From NCBI GenBank assembly GCA_963773765.1, contig CAVZCC010000010.1, positions 1 to 64,000 on the forward strand: a stretch of DNA of 64,000 nt. Direction: 5' to 3'. The notes beneath the pieces were generated by a model. That model was not told the DNA's origin, made no database searches, and saw nothing but the letters and a program-made list of their open reading frames with translations. The position numbers were made by a program, and so were the translations under genes. Shown piece by piece: positions 35,948 to 45,222 of the stretch (the first letter of the stretch is position 1; each line of letters opens with the position of its first letter). The stretch is from CAVZCC01 sp963773765. GTDB taxonomy: Bacteria > Actinomycetota > Acidimicrobiia > Acidimicrobiales > Microtrichaceae.

Positions 35948-37066
35948 TCAGCGCATGGGGTGGTCCCGGAAGAACTCCCAGATCAGCTCATCGGCCCGGA
36001 CGGACCGGGTGGTGGGGCCGATCATGGCCTCCGCCGCCACGCTCACCTCACTGCCGGGCCACGAGTGGCCACCACCCTCGATCACGTACAACTGCACGTC
36101 GGCGCCACCGCCGCACCCGGTCCAGGTGAACCGCTGCACGTCGTCGGCCACCTCCTCGATCCGGGGGGTGGCGTCGCAACCGTTGCGGCCGGCCCAGATG
36201 GCCAGGACCTCGGGGACCGAGCGGTCCTCCAGGACGGGCAGCGAGATGTCCGGGTCGACGCCCAGGGCCCGGACGCCCTCGCCCAGGCCCCCGTCGAACA
36301 GCACGTAGGTGTCCGCGGTGCCGTGGAAGGCGATGACGGGGACGGGCCGGTCCGGCGTGCACGGCACCGGGTCCTGCGCACCGGCCACGGGTGCCACGGC
36401 GGCGAAGCGGTCCCCCATCCGGCACGCCAGCAACGAGGCCATGAACGCGCCGTTGGACATGCCGGCGGCATAGGTCCGGGCCAGGTCCACGCAGAGGGTG
36501 TCGTCCAGGTCGTCCAGCAGGGCCCGGACGAAGCCGACGTCGTCGGGGAAGCGGAGGCCGAAGGTGTTCCAGAACGCGGACGGGCCGGACCCCTGGGGGG
36601 TGACGGTCACGAAGCCCTCGTCCATGCCCAGGTCCGGCAGGCCGGAGAAGGCGGTGTGGATCCGGGCGCCCTCGCTGAACCCGTGGAAGTCGACCACCAG
36701 CGGCACCGGCGTGGTGCCGTCGTGGGCGGGGGGCACGCGGATGAAGAAGGTCCGGGTCTCGCCGCCGCTGTCGATGGCGGACTCGACCTCTCCCGTCGGC
36801 ACCTCCCCGGCCGACGCCCGGCCGCAGCCGGCGCTGGGGCGGGCCGGGACGGGCACGGTGGTGGTCGTGGACGAGGTCGTGCCGTCGCCGGTGGTGGGGG
36901 GCCGCTGTGTGGTCGCTCCCTCCACCGAGTTGTCGGGCCGGTCGCGTGCCGCGTCCTCACCGCCGCTGCACGCCGACGCGAGGGCGGCCAGTGCCAGCAG
37001 CGCCACGAGCGCGGTCAGCAGGATCGGTCGGATCGCACGACTGGGCTCAGCGGGCGAGCCAGCCAC
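35948..37066 (-). CDS. Poly(3-hydroxybutyrate)-depolymerase-like lipoprotein (LpqC type)
   Basis: 372 residues from the GTG at 37066. The signal ends in the lipobox LASAC (Cys about residue 33) and a Thr-rich linker follows. The hydrolase domain has VPLVVDFHGFSEGA (oxyanion), nucleophile Ser in AAGMSNGAFMA, a likely Asp in FHGTADTYV, and His in EGGGHSWPG. This is the esterase D/PHB-depolymerase LpqC arrangement. It is extracellular but membrane-held, acting on an ester or feruloyl-type bond. Its start overlaps the SDR stop by 20 bp, so the two are coupled. Confidence 0.85.
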   Translation of the reverse strand: MAGSPAEPSRAIRPILLTALVALLALAALASACSGGEDAARDRPDNSVEGATTQRPPTTGDGTTSSTTTTVPVPARPSAGCGRASAGEVPTGEVESAIDSGGETRTFFIRVPPAHDGTTPVPLVVDFHGFSEGARIHTAFSGLPDLGMDEGFVTVTPQGSGPSAFWNTFGLRFPDDVGFVRALLDDLDDTLCVDLARTYAAGMSNGAFMASLLACRMGDRFAAVAPVAGAQDPVPCTPDRPVPVIAFHGTADTYVLFDGGLGEGVRALGVDPDISLPVLEDRSVPEVLAIWAGRNGCDATPRIEEVADDVQRFTWTGCGGGADVQLYVIEGGGHSWPGSEVSVAAEAMIGPTTRSVRADELIWEFFRDHPMR

Positions 37067-37838
37067 CGTCGACCGCCAGGATGTGTCCCGTCACATAGCT
37101 GGAGGCGTCGCCGGCCAGGAACAGCAGCGCCCCGTCCAGTTCGTCCAGGTTGCCGCCGCGGCCCATCGGGGTGTTCCTGGTGATGAAGGCCAGGCCGGAG
37201 GCGTCGTCGAACATCTCCTCCTGGGTCATCTCCGACGGGAACCACCCGGGGGCGATGGCGTTCACCCGCACGCCCTTGCGACCCCACTCGCACCCGAGCT
37301 GCCGGGTGAGGTTGACCACCGCTCCCTTGGAGGCGCAGTAGGCCGCCTCCTTGATGGGCGACGAGGCCACCTGGCCCAGCACCGAGGCGATGTTGACGAT
37401 GCTGCCGGAGCCCGCCGCCAGCATGGACCGGGCCGCCAGCTGGCTCAGGTGGTACACCGCGACCAGGTTGATGTCGAGCGTGTGCTGGAAGTGCTCCAGC
37501 GGCTCGGTCTCGGCCGCCGCCGGCACGCCGTAGCCGGCGTTGTTCACCAGCACGTCCACCGTGCCCGTCACCCCGAGCGCCTGCGCCATGAGGTGCTCCC
37601 GGGCACCGGCGTCGGTCAGGTCCGCCGCCACCACCACGACCCGGTCGCCCAGCTGGCCGGCCAGGTCGTCCAGCCGGTCCGCCCGGCGGGCCGCGGCCAC
37701 CACGGTGGCCCCGGCGGCGTGGAGCACCCGGGCGAAGCGGTCGCCCAGGCCCGAGGAGGCGCCCGTGACCACAGCGACGCGTCCGTCCAGGCGGAAGAGC
37801 GCGGAGAGGTCCAGTTCGCGGGTGGATGGCGCGGTCAC
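37047..37838 (-). CDS. Short-chain dehydrogenase/reductase
   Basis: 263 residues from a GTG at 37838. Classical SDR: TGASSGLG cofactor loop, NNAGYG, the Ser of NIASVLG, catalytic YCASK, then APGWFPSEM and VTGHILAVDGGW, the C-terminal signature of FabG-like enzymes. It is NAD(P)-dependent with an unknown alcohol substrate. Translationally coupled to the downstream esterase lipoprotein. The 166 bp upstream hold no visible site. Confidence 0.9.
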   Translation of the reverse strand: MTAPSTRELDLSALFRLDGRVAVVTGASSGLGDRFARVLHAAGATVVAAARRADRLDDLAGQLGDRVVVVAADLTDAGAREHLMAQALGVTGTVDVLVNNAGYGVPAAAETEPLEHFQHTLDINLVAVYHLSQLAARSMLAAGSGSIVNIASVLGQVASSPIKEAAYCASKGAVVNLTRQLGCEWGRKGVRVNAIAPGWFPSEMTQEEMFDDASGLAFITRNTPMGRGGNLDELDGALLFLAGDASSYVTGHILAVDGGWLAR

Positions 37839-38004
37839 GGCGGCACCGTACCAGCGGCCGGACGGCCGATTTCGCAGCCGGCGGGGTGTCCACACAGGTG
37901 CCGGTCGGTGTGCCAGTTCAGGTCGCTGCCGCTGGTGCCGATACCCCGTCCCGCCGACCCCGGGGCGGCCCGGAGCCCGCCTGCTCAGGTCGACGACGTG
38001 GCGG

Positions 38005-38625
38005 TCACTTCACCACGTCGACGCGGGTGCCGACCGGCGCCCAGTACCAGAGCAGCATGGCGTCGCCCATCCGCTGGCGGACGCAGCCGTGGGACCGGAA
38101 GCTGCCCAGCTCGCCCTCGCTCTGCAGCGGACGGCCGCCGACGGTGGGGATGGAGTGGAACCCGATGGCCATGCTGCTCCCCCAGGCGAAGCGGACCATG
38201 TACTCCATGCGGGCGCTGCCGGAACTGGCGTAGCGGCTCTTGGAGTAGACGGCGTAGGTCCCGCGGGCGGGGGTGTTGTTGCGGCCCGAGACCAGGTAGG
38301 TGTGGACCACCCGCCCGTCGGCCTCGACCCACCACACCCGCTGCTGGGAGATGGAGTACACCACCCGGCGGCCCTCGCCGGAACCGCCCGGGAGCGGCCA
38401 GGCCGCGAACGGGTCCGGTGGCGGCTCGGGAGCGGGGGGCGGCGGCGGGTCCGTGACCGGCGGGGGGTCGGTGGCCGGCACCACGGGCGGGACCTCCTGG
38501 GCCCCCACCACGTTCCCGCCGGACACGGCGAGCACCAGCGCCGCCCCGAACAGGACCAGGATCCGGACGACCCGGCGCCAGACCCGGCCCGTGTCGCCCA
38601 CCGACGCTGCTGACTCGCTGCCCAT
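38005..38625 (-). CDS. L,D-transpeptidase (YkuD)
   Basis: 206 residues, ATG at 38625. A signal/anchor helix at about residues 20-42 is followed by a Pro-rich stretch (PPVTDPPPPPAPEPPPDP). The YkuD catalytic domain has the His of IGFHSIP and the SHGCVR box with the nucleophilic Cys. It should form 3-3 crosslinks in peptidoglycan or attach proteins, outside the membrane. The length is at the low end because there is one domain only, without the Ig-like domain of mycobacterial Ldt. Confidence 0.9.
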   Translation of the reverse strand: MGSESAASVGDTGRVWRRVVRILVLFGAALVLAVSGGNVVGAQEVPPVVPATDPPPVTDPPPPPAPEPPPDPFAAWPLPGGSGEGRRVVYSISQQRVWWVEADGRVVHTYLVSGRNNTPARGTYAVYSKSRYASSGSARMEYMVRFAWGSSMAIGFHSIPTVGGRPLQSEGELGSFRSHGCVRQRMGDAMLLWYWAPVGTRVDVVK

Positions 38626-38686
38626 CGTCACTCCTGTTCGGTTCGGACCCGGAGGCCGGCCGTCGTTGTCACGGTAGCGTCGCGGC

Positions 38687-39154
38687 GTGGATTCCGAACC
38701 CGACCGTTCCGATGCCGCGCCTCCTGAGAGCTCACCGCGGCCGATCGACCACGGCTTCACCCACATCGCGCTGCAGGTGGCGGACCTGGACCGGAGCCTG
38801 GACTTCTACCGGCGCTACGCGGACATGACCCCGGTGCACCGCCGCACCAGCTCCGACGGGGTCCGGGTGGCGTGGGTGACGGACCACACCAGGCCGTTCA
38901 TCATCGTGCTGCTGGAGACCCGCGTGTCCCACAGTCTGGGCGGCTGGGCCCACCTGGGGATCGGCGTGGACTCGCGCCAGGAGGTCGATCGTCGCCTGGC
39001 CTCCGCCGTGGCGGAGGGTCTGGACACCTTCGGCCCCCACGACTCGGGGCCGCCCGCCGGCTACTACGCCATCGTGATCGATCCCGACGGCCACAACCTG
39101 GAGATCGCCTACGGCCAGGAGGTCGCCTTCACCGTGGCCACCAGCGACGGCTGA
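38687..39154 (+). CDS. VOC/glyoxalase family protein
   Basis: 155 residues from the GTG at 38687. Two beta-alpha-beta-beta-beta modules: FTHIALQVADLDRSLDFYRR, then AHLGIGVDSRQEVDRRL and the closing DPDGHNLEIAYG. Metal-ligand His and Glu positions are kept (THIALQV, NLEIAY). The substrate is unknown. Divergent from the L,D-transpeptidase. Confidence 0.82.
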   Translation: MDSEPDRSDAAPPESSPRPIDHGFTHIALQVADLDRSLDFYRRYADMTPVHRRTSSDGVRVAWVTDHTRPFIIVLLETRVSHSLGGWAHLGIGVDSRQEVDRRLASAVAEGLDTFGPHDSGPPAGYYAIVIDPDGHNLEIAYGQEVAFTVATSDG

Positions 39155-39182
39155 CCGCCAGGCCACCCGTCCGGGCCGGCCC

Positions 39183-40454
39183 TCACTCCCGTGGGGGTGG
39201 GCGGCCGTGTTGTTGGGTGTGGAGGATGGTGCCTGTCGGGGTGGTGAGGGTGAAGCGGCCGGGGTGGTGGGGGTCCGGCGTGGCGTGCCAGTCGGGTCGG
39301 TGCCAGAGGCTGTGATGGCCGGGGCAGAGCGATGCTGCGTTGTGGAGGTCGGTCGGGCCGCCGACGTGGGCGTCCTGGACGTGGTGGAGGTGGGTCCACG
39401 CCGGCGGGGCGTCGCAGCCGGGGTGGATGCAGCCGCCGTCACGAACCATGGCGGCGCGGTGTTGGGCGGGGGTGAAGCGTCGGACGGTGGTCCCCAGGTC
39501 GAGGGGGACGCCGAGGGTGTCGACGATGACGGCGGTGAGGGCTGCGTCGCACAGGAGCCGTCGGGTGGTGCCGTCGGGCAGGCGGATGCCGTCGGGCGTG
39601 AGGGCACCCGGTGGTCCGGCGCCGGTGAGTGGTTCTGATGCGTGGATGACGACGGTGGCGTCGGTGACGGGGGCCTTGGCACCCGGTCGGACGGCGGTGC
39701 CGCGGCGGATGAGCTCGGTGAGGGCTTCGGCGAGGAGGTGGGTCCGACGTGGCGTGCGGTGGTCCGCATCCGCGGTCCTCAGTTGCTGGTGGTGACGGAA
39801 CCTGCGGTCGGCTTCTTCGAGGAGGGCGGCGCGGACCGTTGTGGCGTTGTCACCGGCGAGGTCGACGTCGAGGTGGAGTTCGCCGGAGAGGCCGTCGGCG
39901 AGGGTGAGGCGGTCGGCCCGGGGTGTGGGGTCGTGGCCGCCGTCGACGTCCGCCAGGTCGATCAGGGCGCGGGCGTCCCGGGCCCAGTGTTCGAAACGGA
40001 CCCCGACGGTGAGGGCGATCAACTCGTCCTGCAGGACAGCGACGATGGGCGCGACCCGGCTCTGGGCGAGGCGGGCGAGGAGGTCGGCGTGTTCGACCTG
40101 GATGCGGCCGTCGGCCAACGCGGCGGCCACGGTGGGCAACAGGGTGCGGAGCTTTCGGGCAGTGGCGACGCACCGCCCGGCCCGGGCCCGGGACCAGCCC
40201 AGGTGGTGGCCGAGCCAGCCGGCGGTGCCGAGCCCGCTGCTGCGGCGGGGCACGTCACGGGCGTCCAACTCACCCACCACCGCCGACCGGGCCGCGTCGA
40301 GCGCCCGTTGCGCCTGCTCCAGGTCCCGTACCGCGTCCAGCAGCGAGTCGTCGGACCCGCCACGGACACCGGCGGTCACCGCCGACAGGTCGCGACGCAG
40401 CGCCGCGAACCGCTCCACCACACCAACAGCCTCGGGAACCGGAGACGCCGACAC
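39183..40454 (-). CDS. DUF222/HNH endonuclease domain protein (13E12-like)
   Basis: 423 residues from a GTG at 40454. The long N-terminal DUF222 helical domain (residues 1-300) is followed by an HNH nuclease: CIHPGCDAPPAWTHLHHV with Cys-x4-Cys zinc pairing, then NAASLCPGHHSLWH. The family occurs in many copies in actinobacterial genomes, like the mycobacterial 13E12 repeats. It resembles a mobile-element-linked or defence nuclease, but no ends or target repeats are visible. Codon usage is visibly less GC-rich, with many GGTG and GTTG steps, suggesting transfer. Confidence 0.83.
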   Translation of the reverse strand: MSASPVPEAVGVVERFAALRRDLSAVTAGVRGGSDDSLLDAVRDLEQAQRALDAARSAVVGELDARDVPRRSSGLGTAGWLGHHLGWSRARAGRCVATARKLRTLLPTVAAALADGRIQVEHADLLARLAQSRVAPIVAVLQDELIALTVGVRFEHWARDARALIDLADVDGGHDPTPRADRLTLADGLSGELHLDVDLAGDNATTVRAALLEEADRRFRHHQQLRTADADHRTPRRTHLLAEALTELIRRGTAVRPGAKAPVTDATVVIHASEPLTGAGPPGALTPDGIRLPDGTTRRLLCDAALTAVIVDTLGVPLDLGTTVRRFTPAQHRAAMVRDGGCIHPGCDAPPAWTHLHHVQDAHVGGPTDLHNAASLCPGHHSLWHRPDWHATPDPHHPGRFTLTTPTGTILHTQQHGRPPPRE

Positions 40455-40594
40455 GGCGACCCCCCAACATGTCCGGACGAGACCCCCTGGACACCGGCCG
40501 GGAGCAAGGCCACCACCTGCACCCCACCCTACGAACCCGGTGTGACACCGAACCCCGACGGCCGGGGAATCAGCGAGGCACGGCGGCTCCAGGG

Positions 40595-42935
40595 TCAGCG
40601 GGCGGGCTTGAACCGGCGCAGGCGCAACGAGTTGGTCACCACGAACACGCTGGAGAACGCCATGGCCGCGCCGGCCAGCATGGGGTTGAGCCATCCCATG
40701 GCCGCGATCGGGATGGCGGCCACGTTGTAGGCGAAGGCCCAGAACAGGTTGCCCTTGATGGTGCCGAGCGTCCGGCGGGACAGTCGGATGGCGTCCGGTG
40801 CGGTCCGGAGGTCGCCCGAGACCAGCGTCAGGTCGGCAGCCTCGATGGCGGCGTCGGTGCCCGTGCCCATGGCGATGCCCAGGTCTGCGGTGGCCAGCGC
40901 CGCGGCGTCGTTCACGCCGTCGCCCACCATGGCCACCACCCGCCCCTCGGACTGGAGGCGCCGCACGACGGCGACCTTGTCCTCCGGCAGGACCTCGGCG
41001 ATCACGTCGTCGGCATCGATGCCCACCTCCCGGGCCACGGCCCGGGCCGGGTCGGCGCCGTCCCCGGTGAGCAGCACCGGCCGCAGCCCGAGCGCCCGCA
41101 GCGAGGCGACCGCCTCGGCCGAACCGTCCTTGGCCGTGTCGGCCAGGGCCACCAGGACCCGCACCGATCCGTCCCATCCGGCGGCGATCACCGTGCGACC
41201 CAGGGCGGTCTGCTCCCCGACCGCGACCTGCAGGGCCCGCGGCATGATCAGGCCCTCCTCGGCCAGCAGTGCCGGGCGCCCGGCCACCACGCGGACCGGG
41301 CCGTCACCCCGCTCGACCACACCGACCACACCCAGTCCGGCCCGGTTCCGGAAGCCGTCGACCGGGTCCAGGCCGCCCGCCTCGGACCGGGCCGCGTCGG
41401 CGATGGCCCGGGCGATCGGGTGCTCCGACGGGTCCTCCACCGACCCGACCACGCGCAGCGCCTCGGCCCGGTCCAGGCCCGCGCCGGTCACCACGTCGAC
41501 CACCGTCATGGTCCCGGCGGTGACGGTGCCGGTCTTGTCCAGCACGATCGTGTCCACCGTCCGGGTCGACTCCAGCACCTCGGGGCCCTTGATGAGGATG
41601 CCCAGCTGGGCCCCCCGACCGGTCCCCACCAGCAGGGCCACCGGCGTGGCCAGGCCCAGGGCGCAGGGGCAGGCGATGATGAGCACCGCCACCGCGGCGG
41701 AGAAGGCCCGGTCCGGTTCGCCCAGCAGGAGCCAGACCACCAGGGTGGCCAGGGACAACAGGATGACCACCGGGACGAACACCGCGGCCACCCGGTCGGC
41801 CAACCGCTGCACGTCGGCCTTGCCGGTCTGGGCGTCCGTGACGAGCTGGGCCATGCGGGCCAGCTGCGTGTCCGCTCCCACCCGGGTGGCGCGGACCACC
41901 AGGCGTCCGGACTCGTTCACGGTGGCGCCGACCACCGGGTCGCCGGCCGCCACGTCCACCGGGACGCTCTCGCCGGTCAGCATGCTGGCGTCCACCGCGG
42001 AGGTGCCGTCCTCCACCACGCCGTCGGTGGCGATGCGCTCGCCGGGCCGGACCACGAACCGGTCGCCCACCCCGAGCCGGCCGACGGGCACCCGGCGTTC
42101 CGCGCCGTCGTCGCCGAGGACGCTGACGTCCTTGGCCCCGAGCGAGAGGAGCGCCTCCAGGGCGGCACCGGCCCGGCGCTTGGCCCGGGCCTCCAGGTAG
42201 CGGCCGAGCAGGATGAAGGTGGGCACCGCCGCGGCCACCTCCAGGTAGGCGTGGTCCAGTCCGCCGGTGGGCGGCGCGAAGAGCGACGACGACATCTCCA
42301 TGCCCGACATGCCGGCCTCGCCGAAGAACAGGGCGACGAGCGACCAGGCGTAGGCGGCGATCACGCCGACGGAGATGAGGGTGTCCATGGTGGCGGTGCC
42401 GTGGCGGGCGTTGCGCCAGGCGGCCACGTGGAACGGCCAGGCCCCCCAGACCGCGACGGGCGACGCCAGCGTCAGGGCGAACCACTGCCAGTTGCGGAAC
42501 TGCAGGGCGGGGACCATGGAGACCAGCACCACGGGCACGGCCAGGGCGGTGCAGATGAGCAGGCGCTGGCGCAGTGCGGCCACACCGGCGTCGCCGGTCG
42601 GGCCGTGGTCGTGGACCGCAACGGCCCCGGCGGCACCGTCCTGGTCGGCGGCTCCGGCGCCCTCGGGGGCGACCGTGGGTGGTGGTGGCTCCGCGCCGTA
42701 CCCGGCGTCCTCCACCGCTCCCACCAGGTCCTGGACGGCGACCTGTCCGGGATCGAACTCGACCCGGGCCCGGCCGAGTGCGTAGTTGACGCTGGCCTCC
42801 ACGCCGTCCATCCGGTTCAGGCGCTTCTCGATCCGGGCCGCGCACGACGCGCACGTCATGCCCGGTGACCTGCAGGTCCAGCCGTTCCAGGCCGGGCAGG
42901 TCGAACTGCGGTGTGGGCGCGGCGGTGTCGGTCAT
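40595..42935 (-). CDS. copA: Copper-exporting P1B-type ATPase, one frameshift in the first motif
   Basis: About 780 residues from the ATG at 42935 after repair; the frame slips at about 42860 (GGGC in LQVTG-MTCASC). It pumps Cu+ outward across the inner membrane. One HMA domain has MTCASC. The TM helices carry the CPC ion motif (IIACPCALGLATP). Further motifs are the actuator LTGESVP, phosphorylation DKTGTVTAGT, PSEHPIARA, GDGVNDAAALATADLG and NxxxxS in TM8. Its start overlaps the csoR stop by 4 bp, so CsoR and copper control both. Confidence 0.92.
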
Positions 42936-43270
42936 GACGTCACCAACCGCCTGATGACGGCCGAGGCCTCGGCCAGCTTCTCCTCCGCGTCGGCCGGGTC
43001 CCCCACGGCGGCCTGCGCCACGCAGTGGCGGAGGTGGTCGTCCATGAGGGCGAGCGCCACCCCCTGCAGGGCCCGGGTGGTGGCCGAGATCTGGGTGAGG
43101 ACGTCGATGCAGTACGTGTCCTCCTCGATGAGCCGCTGCAGGCCGCGCACCTGGCCCTCCACCCGGCGCAGGCGCTTCAGGTAGGCGTCCTTGTCGGCGC
43201 TGTAGCCGTGGACGGCGGGGCCCGGGGTCCGGGGAGCGTCGTGGAGCGTGTCGGGGGCGCTGTCGGTCAT
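42932..43270 (-). CDS. csoR: Copper-sensing repressor CsoR
   Basis: 112 residues, ATG at 43270. DUF156 four-helix protein: YLKRLRRVEGQVRGLQRLIEEDTYC, then the metal ligands Cys of DTYC and the H-x3-C pair in DDHLRHCV. Binding Cu+ releases the operator. Two CsoR-type palindromes lie just upstream. It is coupled to the copper ATPase by the ATGA overlap and so autoregulates the operon. Confidence 0.93.
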   Translation of the reverse strand: MTDSAPDTLHDAPRTPGPAVHGYSADKDAYLKRLRRVEGQVRGLQRLIEEDTYCIDVLTQISATTRALQGVALALMDDHLRHCVAQAAVGDPADAEEKLAEASAVIRRLVTS

Positions 43271-43280
43271 GGTCGAAGGA

Positions 43281-43323
43281 TACCCCTCTGGGGTACCTGG
43301 CACAAGTACCCCCCCGGGGTACT
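43281..43323. promoter_or_regulatory. Two CsoR operator palindromes
   Basis: TACCCC-TCT-GGGGTA (43281-43295) and the perfect AGTACCCC-CCC-GGGGTACT (43305-43323) lie immediately upstream of csoR. The C-run, short spacer and G-run arrangement matches known CsoR sites. The copper-responsive promoter should overlap them. Confidence 0.85.
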
Positions 43324-43352
43324 GATCAGTCGGTCCGGATCAGCGGTCCCGA

Positions 43353-43994
43353 TCAGGCGGTGCCAGGCCCGGCGTGGGCCCTGATCCAGGCGTGCATGGC
43401 GATGCCCGACGCCACACCGGCGTTGATGGACCGGGTCGAGCCGAACATGGGGATGTCCCGCACCTCGGCACAGGCCCCCACCGCCTCGGCCGACAGGCCC
43501 GAGCCCTCCTGGCCGAACAGCAGCACACACCGCTCCGGCAGCGGCGACGCCTCCAGCGGGACCGCTCCCTCCACGTTGTCGATGCCCACCACCGCCAGGC
43601 CCTCCTGGGCCGCCCGGGCCGACAGGGCAGCCACCGTCGGGTGGTGCACCACGTGCACGTAGCGGTCGGTGACCATGGCGCCCCGGCGGTTCCAGCGCCG
43701 TCGACCCACGATGTGCACCGCGGCGGCCCCGAAGGCGTTGGCGTTGCGCACCACCGTGCCGATGTTCAGGTCGTGGCGCCAGTTCTCGATGGCGACGTGG
43801 AACCCGAACCGGCGGGTGTCCAGGTCGGCGACGATCGCCTCCACCGTCCAGTAGCGGTAGCGGTCCACCACGTTGCGCCGGTCACCGTGCTCCAGCAGCC
43901 CGGGGTCCAGGCGCGGGTCGTCCGGCCACGGTCGGGCGTGGGGTCCGACCCCCACCTCGTCCGCCCCCGGAGGAGGGGCCGCGTTGTCGGTCAT
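43353..43994 (-). CDS. SpoU/TrmH-family RNA 2'-O-methyltransferase
   Basis: 213 residues, ATG at 43994. SPOUT trefoil-knot motifs are all present: motif 1 NIGTVVRNANAFGA, motif 2 LLFGQEGSGLS and motif 3 SINAGVASGIAMHAW. It uses SAM to methylate a ribose in rRNA or tRNA. It has an N-terminal extension of about 50 residues before the core. The target base cannot be told. Confidence 0.9.
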   Translation of the reverse strand: MTDNAAPPPGADEVGVGPHARPWPDDPRLDPGLLEHGDRRNVVDRYRYWTVEAIVADLDTRRFGFHVAIENWRHDLNIGTVVRNANAFGAAAVHIVGRRRWNRRGAMVTDRYVHVVHHPTVAALSARAAQEGLAVVGIDNVEGAVPLEASPLPERCVLLFGQEGSGLSAEAVGACAEVRDIPMFGSTRSINAGVASGIAMHAWIRAHAGPGTA

Positions 43995-44018
43995 CCCGTC
44001 GGACCGTACCGTGGCGCC

Positions 44019-44405
44019 ATGCCGTCCGACCCCACCGACGCCTCCACCGCGGTCGTGCTGATCGCCCACGGGAGCCGGAACCCGGCCACGGCGACCGCCC
44101 ACCGCGAGCTGTGCGAACAGGTCGCGGCGCGGGCCGGGACGGCGGTCGCCCCCGCCTACCTGGAGCTCTCCCAGCCGTCCATCCCCGATGCCATCGACGC
44201 CGCGGTCGCCGGCGGCGCCCACACCGTCCGACTGGTGCCGTTCTTCCTGCACGTCGGCAACCACGTGCTGCGCGACCTGCCCGACATCGTCGCCGCGGCC
44301 CGGGACCGCCACCCGGACGTGACGGTGGTGCTGGAGGAGCACGTCGGCGCCGATCCGGCCCTGGTGGACCTGGTGGCCCGGCGCCTGAGAGGACCGGCAG
44401 GCTGA
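44019..44405 (+). CDS. Sirohydrochlorin chelatase-like protein (CbiX short type)
   Basis: 128 residues, ATG at 44019, divergent from the methyltransferase by 24 bp. VVLIAHGSRNPAT holds the metal-binding His. VRLVPFFLHVGNHVLRDLPDIV has the second His. This matches small CbiX/SirB chelatases that insert cobalt or iron into sirohydrochlorin. A cobalamin link is interesting beside the B12 regulator 20 kb away, but it may equally serve siroheme. Confidence 0.85.
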   Translation: MPSDPTDASTAVVLIAHGSRNPATATAHRELCEQVAARAGTAVAPAYLELSQPSIPDAIDAAVAGGAHTVRLVPFFLHVGNHVLRDLPDIVAAARDRHPDVTVVLEEHVGADPALVDLVARRLRGPAG

Positions 44406-44466
44406 GGGCCGGCTCTCAGCAACGGGGCCGCGGGCCCCGAACGCGCCGCCGGTACCGTTGACCGCC

Positions 44467-45129
44467 ATGGGAACCCTCGCCAAGCCCAAGCGCGGTGGCA
44501 TCGGCGTCGCCACCACCGTCTCGCTGGTCGTGATCGCGCTGAGCCTGTTCGGACTCCTGGTCTTCGGCGTGATCACCGCCCTGGACCCGTTCGGGTCCGA
44601 GACGGTCGACCGGTCCGGTCCCGCCCTGCTCGAGCGCATCCAGAAGCTGGAGGAGTTCACCGCGGCGGAGGCCAACTTCACCCAGGACGTGGACCTGGAG
44701 GAGGACGCCAACTACCTGCCGGACTTCATCAAGGGCGAACGGGTGACGGCGCTGGTCACCGGCCAGGTCCGGGCCACGGTGGACTTCGGGCAACTGGACG
44801 AGGACGCCATCTCGGTGTCCGAGGACCGCTCCACCATCCGCCTGGACCTCCCCGAGCCGACCCTGAGCGATGCGGAGGTGGAGGAGTCCTCCACCCGGAT
44901 CGTCTCCCGTGACCGTGGGCTCGTCGACCGGTTCGAGGACGTGTTCTCCGGCAACCCCTTCGACGACGGCAAGCTCTACGCCGCGGCGGAGGACAAGCTG
45001 GAGGCCGCGGCCAGGGAGTCGGACCTGACCGAGCAGGCCAAGGCCAACACCGAGAAGTGGCTGCGGACGTTCCTGGGCGCGGCCGGGTTCACCACCGTCG
45101 AGATCACCTGGGACGCACCGCCGACCTGA
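44467..45129 (+). CDS. DUF4230-like membrane-anchored protein
   Basis: 220 residues, ATG at 44467. One N-terminal membrane helix at about residues 15-38 (VSLVVIALSLFGLLVFGVI), then an extracytoplasmic domain with a KLEEFTAAEANFTQDVDLEED segment and VTALVTGQVRATVDFG, which looks like DUF4230. A C-terminal amphipathic helix ends in WLRTFLGAAGFTTVEITW. Function unknown. Confidence 0.72.
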   Translation: MGTLAKPKRGGIGVATTVSLVVIALSLFGLLVFGVITALDPFGSETVDRSGPALLERIQKLEEFTAAEANFTQDVDLEEDANYLPDFIKGERVTALVTGQVRATVDFGQLDEDAISVSEDRSTIRLDLPEPTLSDAEVEESSTRIVSRDRGLVDRFEDVFSGNPFDDGKLYAAAEDKLEAAARESDLTEQAKANTEKWLRTFLGAAGFTTVEITWDAPPT

Positions 45130-45160
45130 CCGGGTTCCCGGGCCGGCTGTGTAGGTTTGG

Positions 45161-45200
45161 CACTCCCCACTCCCCACTCCCCACTGCCCCACTCCCCACC
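45161..45200. repeat. Short CACTCCC tandem repeat before the ABC transporter gene
   Basis: About five repeats of a 7-8 bp CACTCCC(C) unit lie between the DUF4230 gene and the ABC ATPase start. It is a low-complexity stretch of no visible function. Confidence 0.55.
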
Positions 45201-45222
45201 TGCATCTCCCCGGAGCCCCAGC

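Noticed and set aside
42596..42935. copA starting at MTCASC (42859) without an N-terminal extension
   Set aside because: The upstream frame MTDTAAPTPQF joins it through one extra G and overlaps csoR by ATGA, so the longer start is correct.
45161..45200. CRISPR-like short repeats
   Set aside because: Units of only 7-8 bp without spacers; simple low-complexity sequence.
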